Part shown: piece by piece, positions 50,918-59,913 of the stretch
How positions within the stretch are numbered: the first letter of the stretch is position 1
Layout of the letters: every line of letters begins with the position of its first letter
NCBI RefSeq assembly: GCF_037126265.1
Contig: NZ_JAYLLN010000012.1
Coordinates: 1 to 64,000, forward strand
DNA: 64,000 nt
From: Sphingobacterium tenebrionis
Lineage (GTDB): Bacteria; Bacteroidota; Bacteroidia; Sphingobacteriales; Sphingobacteriaceae
Direction of reading: 5' to 3'
The notes under the pieces: model-generated
Told to the model about the DNA's origin: nothing
The model's database searches: none
Seen by the model: the letters and a program-made list of their open reading frames with translations, nothing else
Made by a program: the position numbers and the translations under genes

Positions 50918-51970
50918 TTATTTCAATTTTATACCAATTCCGGGGCGATCCGGTAAAATACATTTCCCATTCTCCACCCGCATGCCATCATAAAGGTCAT
51001 TATCAATCAAAAGTGCTCCGTCCAAATCCGCCCAATCCACTAAAGGCGCTAATTGAGCGGCCGCAGAAATGGCACAGGAAGTCTCCGTCATACAGCCTAA
51101 CATCACTTTCATGTTTAATGCCCTGGCCAATTCGGCCATTTGTTTGGCCTCTCGCATACCGGTACACTTCATCAATTTGATGTTGATACCTGTATAGACA
51201 CCTTGCAATCCTGGAACATCCACTAAGCGTTGGCAGCCTTCATCGGCAATTGTCGGTATTGGTGAATGCTCAGTCAGCCAAGCATTCTCATCGATCATTT
51301 CCTTCGGCATCGGCTGTTCCAGAAAAACCACATTGCGTTCCTTTAACCAATGGGCCATTTCCAAAGCTTCTTCCTTATTTTTCCATCCCTGATTCACATC
51401 TGCACATAAAGGCACATCCGTCACGGAACGAATGGTTTCTATAATCATTTTATCGGTATCCAATCCTAATTTCACTTTTAGGATCTTGAACTGTTCCGCT
51501 TCCTGCACTTTCTTTCTGATCATGTTTTCCGTGTCGATACCGATGGTATAAGAAGTTGCGGGGATCAGCTCCGGATTCAGACCCCAGATCTTATAAAAAG
51601 GCTGGTTCATCAATTTCCCTAAAAGATCATGCAAGGCGATATCCAGCGCCGCTTTTGCAGCTGTGTTTTTCGCCTCCAAGGCATCTACGGCATGCAGGAT
51701 TTCCTCTGTTTGAAAAGGAGAATCGAAAGATGAAAGATCGATCTTATTTAAAAATGCCATCACGCTTTCCTGCGATTCGCCGAGGTATGGCGGCATACTT
51801 GCTTCCCCATATCCTACTACCCCTTCATACTCCAGTTGCGTCAACACCACAGGTGTGGTCGAACGGCTGAAAGATGCAACAGTAAAAACATGTCTTAAAG
51901 TTAGGGTGTAAGGTTTGAACCTCAGGGTAAATTTCCCCATTTTTTTACTTACCCATTCTTGTTGATCCAT
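50918..51970 (-). CDS. L-Ala-D/L-Glu (dipeptide) epimerase, enolase superfamily
   Basis: A 350-residue enolase-superfamily protein. The catalytic lysines are in ILKVKLG and INIKLMK. The metal ligands lie in ADVNQG, LEQP and ADEG. GCMTETS and WADLDGALL fit the dipeptide epimerase group, which epimerises L-Ala-D-Glu from peptidoglycan for reuse. Start may be 51970 or the ATG at 51940 (MGKFTLRFKP). It is 5 bases after an NlpC/P60 endopeptidase gene, which would release such dipeptides from stem peptides. Confidence 0.9.
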   Translation of the reverse strand: MDQQEWVSKKMGKFTLRFKPYTLTLRHVFTVASFSRSTTPVVLTQLEYEGVVGYGEASMPPYLGESQESVMAFLNKIDLSSFDSPFQTEEILHAVDALEAKNTAAKAALDIALHDLLGKLMNQPFYKIWGLNPELIPATSYTIGIDTENMIRKKVQEAEQFKILKVKLGLDTDKMIIETIRSVTDVPLCADVNQGWKNKEEALEMAHWLKERNVVFLEQPMPKEMIDENAWLTEHSPIPTIADEGCQRLVDVPGLQGVYTGINIKLMKCTGMREAKQMAELARALNMKVMLGCMTETSCAISAAAQLAPLVDWADLDGALLIDNDLYDGMRVENGKCILPDRPGIGIKLK

Positions 51971-51975
51971 CTCTA

Positions 51976-53196
51976 TTATGGTTTATAATATGCGTTGTTC
52001 TGAACTTTTTGGATTTGGGCATCCTCCGCCCCGATATACCTGCGCGCTGCAACAACGGTCCTGGTCTGGAAATCATCATAGTTGCTAGCGTTCTTCAACA
52101 TGGAATTGATTCGCACGGTACCAGCTGCATGAATAAATTCGCCATTACCAATATACAATGCCACATGGGTTACCCTTGCATTCGGGTTACTGTTTTTTCC
52201 AGAAGCAAAGAACAATAGATCCGCAGGTTTCAGGTTCTTTAATGCCTTTTCCGCATCAAAATGCCCATCCTTATCCAATATATCAATTTTATCGCCAGCC
52301 AATACTTGTTGAGAAGCATCCCTCGGAATCACATAACCATTCATGTAATAGGCTGTTTTGGTGAAACCCGAACAGTCTACCCCTTTTACTGAAGTTCCAC
52401 CCCATAGGTAGGGTAATCCCATCATGGTCTTTGCACTAGACAGCACATTCTCCGAAGTCAATTGGCGGGTGGCTAGCCATTGGTCAAAACTTAAGGCTTC
52501 ACCTTTAGGGATGAAAGCAATCCGTTTATCGGGATAACTTACTTGATAAAAATCACCAGATTCTGCTGTTAGGGCAAGAATATCCCCATATACTAAATCC
52601 GATACGCGAATACTCGCCGGATCAGCTTTCGAATAGGATTTTCCAAATTCCTGCGTATAGATTACTTTTTTACTGTTTTTCCAGTCTGCAATTTCCTTGG
52701 CATTCATCGGCACCAAGGAAGAAGCAGGAATGTAGGAAATATAACCTTCCGGAGTTCTGACACGGAATTCCCCTCGGTCCTTCTGTAGAATATCTACCTG
52801 GGTACCCAACAATGCTTGGGTTGCCATTTCAGAGGCATTGCCCGGTTGGGTCCTTAAATTGGCAACAGAAAGGTTGATCACCCCATAGATGTTCTCCCCA
52901 ATAGAAGTATCCGGTAGGGATTTGATGGATATTTTACCTGGTAAACCTTTAATCTTGGACTGTAGGAAGGTATTTGCTTCCTTCTCAGTAGATTCGATCA
53001 CATAGGTATTCTTCTTTGCATCCGCTTGTACCAATGCAACAATTTTAGTACGTTTATCTGGCGCATATTTTTGTTTAGCTTCCAAGACCAGCCCCTCCAC
53101 TTTTTTATACAGCGTGGAATCTGTCTGGGCATGGGCTAATTGATTTATTCCGAGAATAAAACAAAATAATGCGGTAAATTTAAAGTTCATGTTCAC
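51976..53196 (-). CDS. Secreted NlpC/P60 endopeptidase with SH3-like domains
   Basis: A 406-residue exported cysteine peptidase. Signal peptide ends near AHAQ (about 24). SH3-like segments (about 105-245, with VANLRTQPGNASEMATQALLG and FGKSYSKADPASIRVSDLVYGD) bind the wall or stem peptide, and the NlpC/P60 domain (about 250-395) has the catalytic Cys in GVDCSGFTK and His in VTHVALYIG followed by FIHAAG. It resembles gamma-D-Glu-diamino-acid endopeptidases that release L-Ala-D-Glu. Coupled with the epimerase gene; divergent from the asparaginase-like gene. Confidence 0.93.
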   Translation of the reverse strand: MNMNFKFTALFCFILGINQLAHAQTDSTLYKKVEGLVLEAKQKYAPDKRTKIVALVQADAKKNTYVIESTEKEANTFLQSKIKGLPGKISIKSLPDTSIGENIYGVINLSVANLRTQPGNASEMATQALLGTQVDILQKDRGEFRVRTPEGYISYIPASSLVPMNAKEIADWKNSKKVIYTQEFGKSYSKADPASIRVSDLVYGDILALTAESGDFYQVSYPDKRIAFIPKGEALSFDQWLATRQLTSENVLSSAKTMMGLPYLWGGTSVKGVDCSGFTKTAYYMNGYVIPRDASQQVLAGDKIDILDKDGHFDAEKALKNLKPADLLFFASGKNSNPNARVTHVALYIGNGEFIHAAGTVRINSMLKNASNYDDFQTRTVVAARRYIGAEDAQIQKVQNNAYYKP

Positions 53197-53253
53197 TGTT
53201 TATAAGTCCTAAATAGGTAAATATGCAATTCTATTACTAATATTGCAAATACT

Positions 53254-54297
53254 ATGCATTCACGAAGAAAATTTATCAAACAAAGTATTGTCGGGGCAGC
53301 TAGCCTATCGGCAGTAGCTACCGCCATCTCTTGCGACAATAATAGCAGTGCAGCCAAAGGCCAAGGAAAAAAACCAATTGTTATTTCTACGTGGGATTTC
53401 GGCGTTGCAGCCAATAAAGCAGCTTGGGAGGTATTAGAAAATAATGGTCGTGCATTGGATGCCGTGGAGCAAGGGGTTAAAGTAGCCGAAGCAGACCTGG
53501 AAAATCAGACCGTAGGTAAAGGCGGATTCCCAGATCGGGATGGCCATGTAACCTTGGATGCCTGCATCATGGATGAACTAGGCAATTGTGGTTCTGTGGC
53601 AGCTTTGGAAAATATTGCCCATCCTATTTCCGTAGCCCGCTTGGTGATGGAAAGAACCCCACATGTGATGCTGGTTGGCCAAGGTGCAAAACAGTTTGCT
53701 TTGGAGAATGGATTCCAAGAAGAAAATTTATTGACCGAAGCTTCTGAAAAGGCATGGAAAGAATGGCTGAAGGAAAAGAACTATAAGCCGGTAATGAATA
53801 TTGAGAACAAAGCTTTTGCGACCGAAAAACTTCCTGGAAATAAATACAACCACGATACCATCGGTATGTTGGCCTTAGATGCGAATGGGAATCTATCTGG
53901 CGCCTGTACCACCAGCGGCATGGCCTTCAAAATGCATGGAAGAGTTGGCGACAGCCCCATCATTGGCGCAGGATTATATGTAGACAATGAAATCGGGGGT
54001 GCAACTTCAACCGGTGTAGGTGAGGAAGTCATCCGTACAGTGGGAAGTTTTCTGGTGGTAGAATTGATGCGTCAAGGCTATTCTCCCGAAGATGCCTGCA
54101 AAGAAGCCGTGATGCGGATCGTGAAAAAGAAACCCGATATCGCCAAAGATATCCAAGTTGGGTTCCTTGCTTTAAATAAAAACGGAGAATACGGTTCTTA
54201 TGCTTTGCAGGATGGATTCACCTTTGCCGTATGCGATAATGAGAAACAAGACCTCATCGAAAAAGGAAAGTACCATTACAATCCGAAGAAAAGCTAA
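53254..54297 (+). CDS. N4-(beta-GlcNAc)-asparaginase/isoaspartyl-peptidase family Ntn hydrolase
   Basis: A 347-residue exported Ntn hydrolase. The start MHSRRKFIKQSIVGAA looks like a Tat signal (RRKF), ending in a possible lipobox TAISC. The autocleavage site is NHDTIGMLALD, where Thr becomes the N-terminal nucleophile, and GDSPIIGAGLYVDNEIGGATSTG is the product-binding loop, as in bacterial glycosylasparaginase. It likely cleaves GlcNAc-Asn or isoAsp peptides in the periplasm. The msrA gene follows 40 bases later. Confidence 0.9.
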   Translation: MHSRRKFIKQSIVGAASLSAVATAISCDNNSSAAKGQGKKPIVISTWDFGVAANKAAWEVLENNGRALDAVEQGVKVAEADLENQTVGKGGFPDRDGHVTLDACIMDELGNCGSVAALENIAHPISVARLVMERTPHVMLVGQGAKQFALENGFQEENLLTEASEKAWKEWLKEKNYKPVMNIENKAFATEKLPGNKYNHDTIGMLALDANGNLSGACTTSGMAFKMHGRVGDSPIIGAGLYVDNEIGGATSTGVGEEVIRTVGSFLVVELMRQGYSPEDACKEAVMRIVKKKPDIAKDIQVGFLALNKNGEYGSYALQDGFTFAVCDNEKQDLIEKGKYHYNPKKS

Positions 54298-54337
54298 AAA
54301 GAATTCTTCGTAAATTTGTATAAACAAACAACAAGAT

Positions 54338-54853
54338 ATGATTGCAACATTCGGTGGAGGTTGCTTCTGGTGTACAGAGGTCATCTTCCAACATACAAAA
54401 GGTGTAAAGGAAGTCCTTCCAGGTTATATGGGCGGACAACGTGAGAACCCAACCTACGAACAGGTATGTTCAGGCGCTACGGGGCATGTAGAGGTCATTC
54501 AGATCGATTTTGATGAAAGCCAGGTTTCCTTTCAGGATCTATTGGAGGTTTTCTTTAAAACCCACGATCCTACTACATTAAACAGACAAGGAGCTGATGT
54601 GGGAACCCAATATCGATCGGTGGTTTTCTACCATGACGACAAACAGAAGCAGGAAGCAGAAGCGTTTATCCAAGCATTGGAAGAGGCTAAGGTTTATGAT
54701 AGTCCGATCGTAACGGCAGTAGAACCAGCAGTAACCTTTTGGGAAGCCGAAGATTATCACCATGATTACTTTAACCAGAATCCCCAAAACCAATTCTGTC
54801 AAGTAGTCATTGCTCCCAAACTACAGAAATTCCTAAAGTTATATCAGCAATAA
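54338..54853 (+). CDS. msrA: Peptide-methionine (S)-S-oxide reductase
   Basis: A 171-residue MsrA that reduces methionine S-sulfoxide in proteins. The active-site motif is GGGCFWCTE, with GYMGGQRENPTYEQVCSGATGHVEV and YHHDYFNQNPQNQFCQVVI as other family signatures. No signal peptide, so cytoplasmic. Its stop is followed after 5 bases by a hairpin that overlaps the end of the convergent M14 gene. Confidence 0.97.
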   Translation: MIATFGGGCFWCTEVIFQHTKGVKEVLPGYMGGQRENPTYEQVCSGATGHVEVIQIDFDESQVSFQDLLEVFFKTHDPTTLNRQGADVGTQYRSVVFYHDDKQKQEAEAFIQALEEAKVYDSPIVTAVEPAVTFWEAEDYHHDYFNQNPQNQFCQVVIAPKLQKFLKLYQQ

Positions 54854-54857
54854 CGAT

Positions 54858-54892
54858 AAAAAAAACAGAGTCCTATTGGACTCTGTTTTTTA
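54858..54892. terminator. Bidirectional terminator between msrA and the M14 gene
   Basis: ACAGAGTCC (54865-54873) and GGACTCTGT (54878-54886) form a perfect 9-bp stem with A and T runs on both sides. The last six codons and the stop of the M14 gene lie within the stem. Confidence 0.88.
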
Positions 54893-56378
54893 ATGCTGGC
54901 CATTCTGCCAAAGGTTTTGATAAATCTATCAGATAGCCGTTCAATATCGCATATTTAAGGTTTCCAGCTGAATCACCAATGTAGAAATTGGCCGTTCCCC
55001 CTAAATCAATAAAGCTTGTTGTCGCAAAATTAGGTTTATTATAGATATGTATAGGCAAATTATGCAGACTTCCCACTTGAGCAGGTGTCAGTCCCTTAAC
55101 TTGAATTCCCATATAACCCTTTTTCAACAGATCGTAAGCCATTTCTTTACTGATGTTCTTCAAGGAATCCACCGGTGTTGCTGCTAATTTACCAACCACC
55201 AATTTCATTCCTTTAGCCTCTACTTCATCATATCCATAAGACTCTGGAAGATCACCGATATCCTCTACCCTACCTCGGATAAAATAATCTCTTCCAACCG
55301 TAGTTTCACCACGACGGATGGCAATATCGCTCACCAAAGAAATAGAATCTGATCCAAATTCCAATCCACGAATCATCACATCGTGCATCTGGCTGGCATT
55401 GAATGGAATATCCTCATACCCTTTAGCATCATATTGGCCATAACTACCTTCGGCAATTTCCAATAGAGCGTTCAGGATAATGATAAAATTCAATTTACGG
55501 ATCTGTTGTTTTTCCGGGTCTCCTTTTAATCCACCCGATTCGATCAATACCGTGCTGGCATCCCAAGATTGGAAATTATCCCCAAATCCACGTGGTGTAT
55601 AGGTATCATCGTATTTCGCCACCGCATCAGGAATGTACTGTTGCAAAATGGTATTCATCCCGACAATGATCTGCATGGCTCCCTTTCGGATATCGTTGAT
55701 ATCCCTTTCCTGATTAAATGCCGGTGCCAATAAAGAAATGGTCACTGGATTCTTTGTATCAGGCACATTGTAATAAATATTCTGATCATGAAGGTTGAAA
55801 CCGTACCTCGGATTAACCGCCTTGGCACGCGCTTTTAATAAAGCTCCTTCTACCGTTTGACCTGCTCGGGCATCCCGATTAAGGTCTATGCTCTGCGCAT
55901 TCCTACGCATAAAACGTTCTGCTCCATCCGGATTGAGCATCGGAATAAAATGAAGCTCTAAATTGGATTGGAGTATATTTCTGATGGAATCAAAACCATC
56001 GTTCTTTCCGGAAAGAAAATTAAAGATATCAAACAAGGCCATCGTAGCAGTAGGCTCATCGCCATGCATTTGTGACCAAAGCATCACCTTTTTATCGCCT
56101 TTACCATAGCTTAGCTCATAAATCGCCCTTCCTTCCACAGATTTTCCAATTTGAGAAACTGCAAACAGTGAATTTTCTTGATGAACTTTAACCAAAGAAT
56201 CAATATCCTGATGTTTGAAACGTCGATGGAAAAGCGCTTTTTCCTTATATTTAGCATGCATCTCATTCCATTGACTGCTGTCGACCTGAAGCCCCTTTCC
56301 TGAAGAGGAATTCGAAGAAAATGGATTGCCGCATGTCGTTGCAGCGAGTAAACCGATGGAAACAAGAAATAACTTCAT
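54873..56378 (-). CDS. M14-family zinc carboxypeptidase lipoprotein
   Basis: A 501-residue M14-type peptidase. Signal ends in lipobox LAATTC (Cys16). Zinc ligands: His and Glu in WSQMHGDEPTATMA and His in GFNLHDQNIYYN. The catalytic Glu is in TVLIESGGLKG. C-terminal part (about 340-500) is extra and strand-rich. It is third in the pyrC-S66-M14 run, 1 base after the S66 gene. Cleaving peptidoglycan-derived peptides is plausible. Its final codons form part of the terminator stem. Confidence 0.88.
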   Translation of the reverse strand: MKLFLVSIGLLAATTCGNPFSSNSSSGKGLQVDSSQWNEMHAKYKEKALFHRRFKHQDIDSLVKVHQENSLFAVSQIGKSVEGRAIYELSYGKGDKKVMLWSQMHGDEPTATMALFDIFNFLSGKNDGFDSIRNILQSNLELHFIPMLNPDGAERFMRRNAQSIDLNRDARAGQTVEGALLKARAKAVNPRYGFNLHDQNIYYNVPDTKNPVTISLLAPAFNQERDINDIRKGAMQIIVGMNTILQQYIPDAVAKYDDTYTPRGFGDNFQSWDASTVLIESGGLKGDPEKQQIRKLNFIIILNALLEIAEGSYGQYDAKGYEDIPFNASQMHDVMIRGLEFGSDSISLVSDIAIRRGETTVGRDYFIRGRVEDIGDLPESYGYDEVEAKGMKLVVGKLAATPVDSLKNISKEMAYDLLKKGYMGIQVKGLTPAQVGSLHNLPIHIYNKPNFATTSFIDLGGTANFYIGDSAGNLKYAILNGYLIDLSKPLAEWPALKNRVQ

Positions 56379-56379
56379 A

Positions 56380-57426
56380 CTATACTAACGCTTTTTCAAG
56401 AAACTCTATTGTGCCTTTACTGGCATCGATCCTTGCTTTCACCCCTACCGGCAATAAGAACTGATCAGAAACATGACCAATCACGGCTCCGGAATAGGAA
56501 GGAATGTTCAAGGGTTTGATATAGTCCCGTAAGATCTGATCTAGGTTCAACGATCCATAACCAGCAGATGGGCTACAGTCGGTACATTTCCCAAAAACAA
56601 AACCCTTGATCTGGGATAATATCCCAGAATTCATCAACTGGCAGAACATCCTATCCACTTTTTCTGGCGATTCGTTGATCTCTTCCAAAAAAAGGATACT
56701 ATCCTTAAAATCCGGAAGATAAGGAGAACCACAAAGACCCGAAATCAAGGTGAGGTTTCCGCCCAAGAACTTCCCTTCTACAACACCTGGATTAATGGTT
56801 GTAATCCTATCTTTATACTGGACCACATTATCTCCTTTTTTATCCGGATTACTATAGGTTACCAGTTTGTTTTCCATTAACTGTTCAGTAAAGCCCTTAG
56901 CTACATAATTACTCCATGTACTGGTTCCTACCGGGCCATGGAAAGTAACCAAACCAATTTTTGCTTGAAAAGCCATGATCAAGGCCGTGATATCACTATA
57001 ACCGATCAATGCCTTCGGGTTTTTGGCAATCATATCGTAATCGATCTTATGCAGCAGCCTGGATGCTCCAGCACCTCCACGGATACAAAGAATACCTGCT
57101 ACCTCTTTATCACGAAACATCGCATGCAAATCTTCCAACCGCTGCGCATCTGTTCCGGCCAGATTACCATAACGTTCGCGGATATATTTTCCTTCCTTCA
57201 CCTTGAAACCAAAATAAGCCATAACATCCTTACAGATGGTAATGGACTCTTCATCCGGCAATGCGGAGGCAGGAGTTATCAGGCCAATGGTATCACCGGC
57301 TTTAAGCACCTTTCCTTTTAATAAATTCTTCAATTGTGCGGCTGTGGCCATGGCTTCCGAATGCCCGAAAAATGGCACACTTGCCAAACCAAGTCCAATG
57401 GCTTTTATAAATGAACGTTTATCCAT
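56380..57426 (-). CDS. S66-family LD-carboxypeptidase, exported
   Basis: A 348-residue S66 peptidase. The nucleophile Ser is in ALIGYSDITAL and the C-terminal His in VIGHVSDQFLLPVG. CIRGGAGASRLLHKIDYD is the typical loop. The N-terminus MDKRSFIKAIGLGLASVPFFG is a twin-Lys/Arg-like signal, so export is expected, unlike cytoplasmic LdcA. The enzyme would cut the L,D bond of the tetrapeptide in muropeptides. Located between pyrC (2 bases upstream) and the M14 gene. Confidence 0.9.
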   Translation of the reverse strand: MDKRSFIKAIGLGLASVPFFGHSEAMATAAQLKNLLKGKVLKAGDTIGLITPASALPDEESITICKDVMAYFGFKVKEGKYIRERYGNLAGTDAQRLEDLHAMFRDKEVAGILCIRGGAGASRLLHKIDYDMIAKNPKALIGYSDITALIMAFQAKIGLVTFHGPVGTSTWSNYVAKGFTEQLMENKLVTYSNPDKKGDNVVQYKDRITTINPGVVEGKFLGGNLTLISGLCGSPYLPDFKDSILFLEEINESPEKVDRMFCQLMNSGILSQIKGFVFGKCTDCSPSAGYGSLNLDQILRDYIKPLNIPSYSGAVIGHVSDQFLLPVGVKARIDASKGTIEFLEKALV

Positions 57427-57428
57427 AA

Positions 57429-58763
57429 TTAACGATTAAAGAGTAAGCGATGTCCAGAACCTACTTCTACAATCTTCCCTGCCGTATAGGCTAGATTTCC
57501 TGAAACCAGGGTATGCTCGATGGTAGAAGAGAACGTGTGGTTATCGAAAGGTGACCAGCCACATTTCGATAAAATATTGTTTTTATTTACCGTGTAAGGT
57601 TTGTTCAGATCCACCAATACCAGATCCGCCCAATAGCCTTCCCGAATAAATCCGCGTTGTTCAATCTGAAAAAGCGTAGCCGTATTATGCGCAGTCTTTT
57701 GAACCAATTGTTCCAAGGTCATTTTTCCTTGTTTTACCAAGTCCAAAAGTGCCTGTAGCGCATGTTGCACCAAAGGTCCACCAGATGGTGCTTGAAGATA
57801 AGGTTGTTCCTTTTCTTCGATGGTATGTGGCGCATGGTCGGTTGCAATCACATCAATATGGCCATCCAGAACAGCTTTCAGGATAGCATCTCTATCGTTG
57901 GCTGTTTTTACGGCTGGGTTCCATTTGATGTAATTCCCTTTGGTCTTGTAATCTTCATCCGAAAACCAAAGATGATGGATACAGGCTTCAGCCGTAATCC
58001 TTTTCTGTTCCAATGGAATATCATTTTGGAACAAGGCTGTTTCCCTGGCCGTTGAAATATGCAGAATATGTAATCTGGTATTGTTCTTTTTGGCAAGTTC
58101 CACCGCTTTGGAAGAAGATAAGTAGCAAGCCTCCGCCGATCGGATCAAGGGATGCATTTCGATGCTTACCTGCTCGCCATATTTTTCCTTATAGGCAGCC
58201 AGATTGGCTTGAATAGTTGCTTCATCCTCACAATGGGTAGCGATCAAGGTGGGTGCCTGGCTAAAAATAGCTTCTAATGATCTTTCATTATCTACCAACA
58301 TATTACCGGTCGATGAACCCATAAAAATCTTGATACCACAAACGTCCCTCGGATTGGTTTTTAAAACCTCCTCCAGGTTATCATTTGCAGCCCCCATGAA
58401 AAAGGAATAATTGGCTAAGGAGCTATCTTGGGCAATATCGTATTTATCTTGGAGCAGTTTCTGGGTCAAAGTATTAGGCACCGTATTGGGCATTTCCATA
58501 AAAGAAGTGGTCCCTCCGGCTACCGCAGCCCTACTTTCGCTGTAGATATTGGCTTTATGGGTCAGCCCCGGTTCACGAAAGTGAACCTGATCATCGATCA
58601 GCCCAGGAAAAAGATGTAATCCTTCCGCATTGATTTCCTGATCTGCTTTCAGATCCAAGGTACTCCCGATTTTCGCAATCCTTCCATCTTTGATATAAAT
58701 ATCCAGTGCGCGTTGCTCCCCTTCATTTACCACCAAAGCATGTTTGATTAATATAGTAGACAT
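57429..58763 (-). CDS. pyrC: Dihydroorotase
   Basis: A 444-residue class I dihydroorotase of pyrimidine synthesis (carbamoyl-aspartate to dihydroorotate). Metal motif VHFREPGLTHK, the Lys in GIKIFMGSSTGNM, AEACIHHLWFSDEDY and VIATDHAPHTIEEKEQPY are all present. It starts MSTILIKHALVVNEG. Two murein-peptidase-like genes follow within 2 bases, an unusual pairing with pyrimidine synthesis. Confidence 0.95.
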   Translation of the reverse strand: MSTILIKHALVVNEGEQRALDIYIKDGRIAKIGSTLDLKADQEINAEGLHLFPGLIDDQVHFREPGLTHKANIYSESRAAVAGGTTSFMEMPNTVPNTLTQKLLQDKYDIAQDSSLANYSFFMGAANDNLEEVLKTNPRDVCGIKIFMGSSTGNMLVDNERSLEAIFSQAPTLIATHCEDEATIQANLAAYKEKYGEQVSIEMHPLIRSAEACYLSSSKAVELAKKNNTRLHILHISTARETALFQNDIPLEQKRITAEACIHHLWFSDEDYKTKGNYIKWNPAVKTANDRDAILKAVLDGHIDVIATDHAPHTIEEKEQPYLQAPSGGPLVQHALQALLDLVKQGKMTLEQLVQKTAHNTATLFQIEQRGFIREGYWADLVLVDLNKPYTVNKNNILSKCGWSPFDNHTFSSTIEHTLVSGNLAYTAGKIVEVGSGHRLLFNR

Positions 58764-58779
58764 GTAATTTTTTTTATAA

Positions 58780-58787
58780 CAAATATA
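58780..58787 (-). promoter_or_regulatory. Candidate -7 promoter box of the pyrC operon
   Basis: Minus-strand TATATTTG is an exact TAnnTTTG, 16 bases before the pyrC start, in the 50-base gap after the ABC ATPase gene. It implies a very short leader. No -33 seen. Confidence 0.45.
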
Positions 58788-58813
58788 GAAAATATGCCTC
58801 CTTTACATAGGCT

Positions 58814-59506
58814 TTATTCAGATTTCCCGTCAAATGTTCCGTCAGGCACATAGAACATCTCTAAATCCTCTTTCTTTTCGATCCTACGGCATCCCCCATT
58901 TTCCAACAACATCAATTGATTGCTGATGTCCAACACATTCATATAATCGTGATCCGAGATCAGGATTCCTTTTCGACGGCTGGAATCCACGATGTGTTCT
59001 TGGATCTTTTCCTTCAGAACAGGAGAAAGGCCTGTAAAGGGCTCATCGAGTAGAATAAAAGTGGCCGGTTGATGTAGTAAGAGTAGGATTTCTAAATACC
59101 TCAATTCGCCCCCCGAAATCTCGGCAATTTTATTTTTAAGGATAGGTTTTAACACTTCGTTCTCATATAATCCCTCTCGAAAAGTTTCATCGCTTATCAT
59201 AAAGTCGATCATATGCTTCACCAAGGAAGATGTAGGCAGAAAGCTATCCTGTGGCAGGTAGCATACCTCTTTCGTTTCAAAAGCCCGATTCACTTTCTTC
59301 CCATTGATTCGTATATAGGCGTAATGGGCGCGGACAATACCAAATACAATTTTCATCAGGGTTGATTTCCCTGTTCCATTTCTGCCAAGCAATCCGATAA
59401 TATCGCCTACCTTCAACCTTAGATAACCACCGGTCAACAGCGTACGCATGCTGGAATAACTGAATTCCACTGAATCTACATGAAGTTCTTTTTCATTTCC
59501 GGACAT
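58814..59506 (-). CDS. ABC transporter ATP-binding protein
   Basis: A 230-residue ATPase: Walker A GLLGRNGTGKST, signature EISGGELRYLEILLLL, Walker B FILLDEPFTGLSP, switch His ISDHDYMNV. The start overlaps the end of a 95-residue membrane protein gene by 14 bases. The signature has ELRYLEI instead of the usual QRQRVAI. Role unknown; single-membrane-protein partner suggests a minimal exporter or a regulatory ATPase. Confidence 0.9.
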   Translation of the reverse strand: MSGNEKELHVDSVEFSYSSMRTLLTGGYLRLKVGDIIGLLGRNGTGKSTLMKIVFGIVRAHYAYIRINGKKVNRAFETKEVCYLPQDSFLPTSSLVKHMIDFMISDETFREGLYENEVLKPILKNKIAEISGGELRYLEILLLLHQPATFILLDEPFTGLSPVLKEKIQEHIVDSSRRKGILISDHDYMNVLDISNQLMLLENGGCRRIEKKEDLEMFYVPDGTFDGKSE

Positions 59507-59780
59507 AGTACAAGATTAAAGCAATGAGCAAGCCTGTTAAAAAGTTCCAGAGAAAGGATAGCAAAAGTAATCTTCTTCTGGAGTAACCGAGGTTATAATA
59601 GACGAGGTTTCCTGATTTATCAAAGAAGAGCACAAAAGCACAAACCGGTATAAAAGTCAGCAAAGAAAAGGCCGCCACAAAAAAGCCTGGACCAAGTTTG
59701 ATATAAAACAAAGATGCAAGTAAGTTGAATATAAAAATCGGCCTAAAAAAACGCCAGATATATTTGTTCATAATTGGCAT
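59493..59780 (-). CDS. Small membrane protein partner of ABC ATPase
   Basis: A 95-residue membrane protein I cannot assign. It has three hydrophobic segments (IFNLLASLFYIKLGPGFFVAAF, FIPVCAFVLFF, LLLLSFLWNFLTGLLIALILYYV) and a short cytoplasmic start. Too small for a normal permease, though the 14-base overlap with the ATPase gene suggests the two work together. A near -7 box (TAGCTTTA, one mismatch) lies upstream. Confidence 0.65.
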   Translation of the reverse strand: MPIMNKYIWRFFRPIFIFNLLASLFYIKLGPGFFVAAFSLLTFIPVCAFVLFFDKSGNLVYYNLGYSRRRLLLLSFLWNFLTGLLIALILYYVRK

Positions 59781-59893
59781 AACTAAAGCTACGAATAATT
59801 ATGGTTATATTTAGCAATACAGCTACATTCTAAAGCATTATCGCTCAATTCTGAGGATTGTCCGTGTTTAAACATTAATTTCATGGTTTATTG

Positions 59894-59902
59894 ATCACAC
59901 TA
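59894..59902 (+). promoter_or_regulatory. ATCACACTA motif before the Crp/Fnr gene
   Basis: ATCACACTA lies 11 bases before the Crp/Fnr start codon. The same 9-mer lies 12 bases before the DUF2892 start (60594-60602). May be an autoregulatory half-site or shared leader element. Confidence 0.4.
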
Positions 59903-59913
59903 TACAAAAAAAC

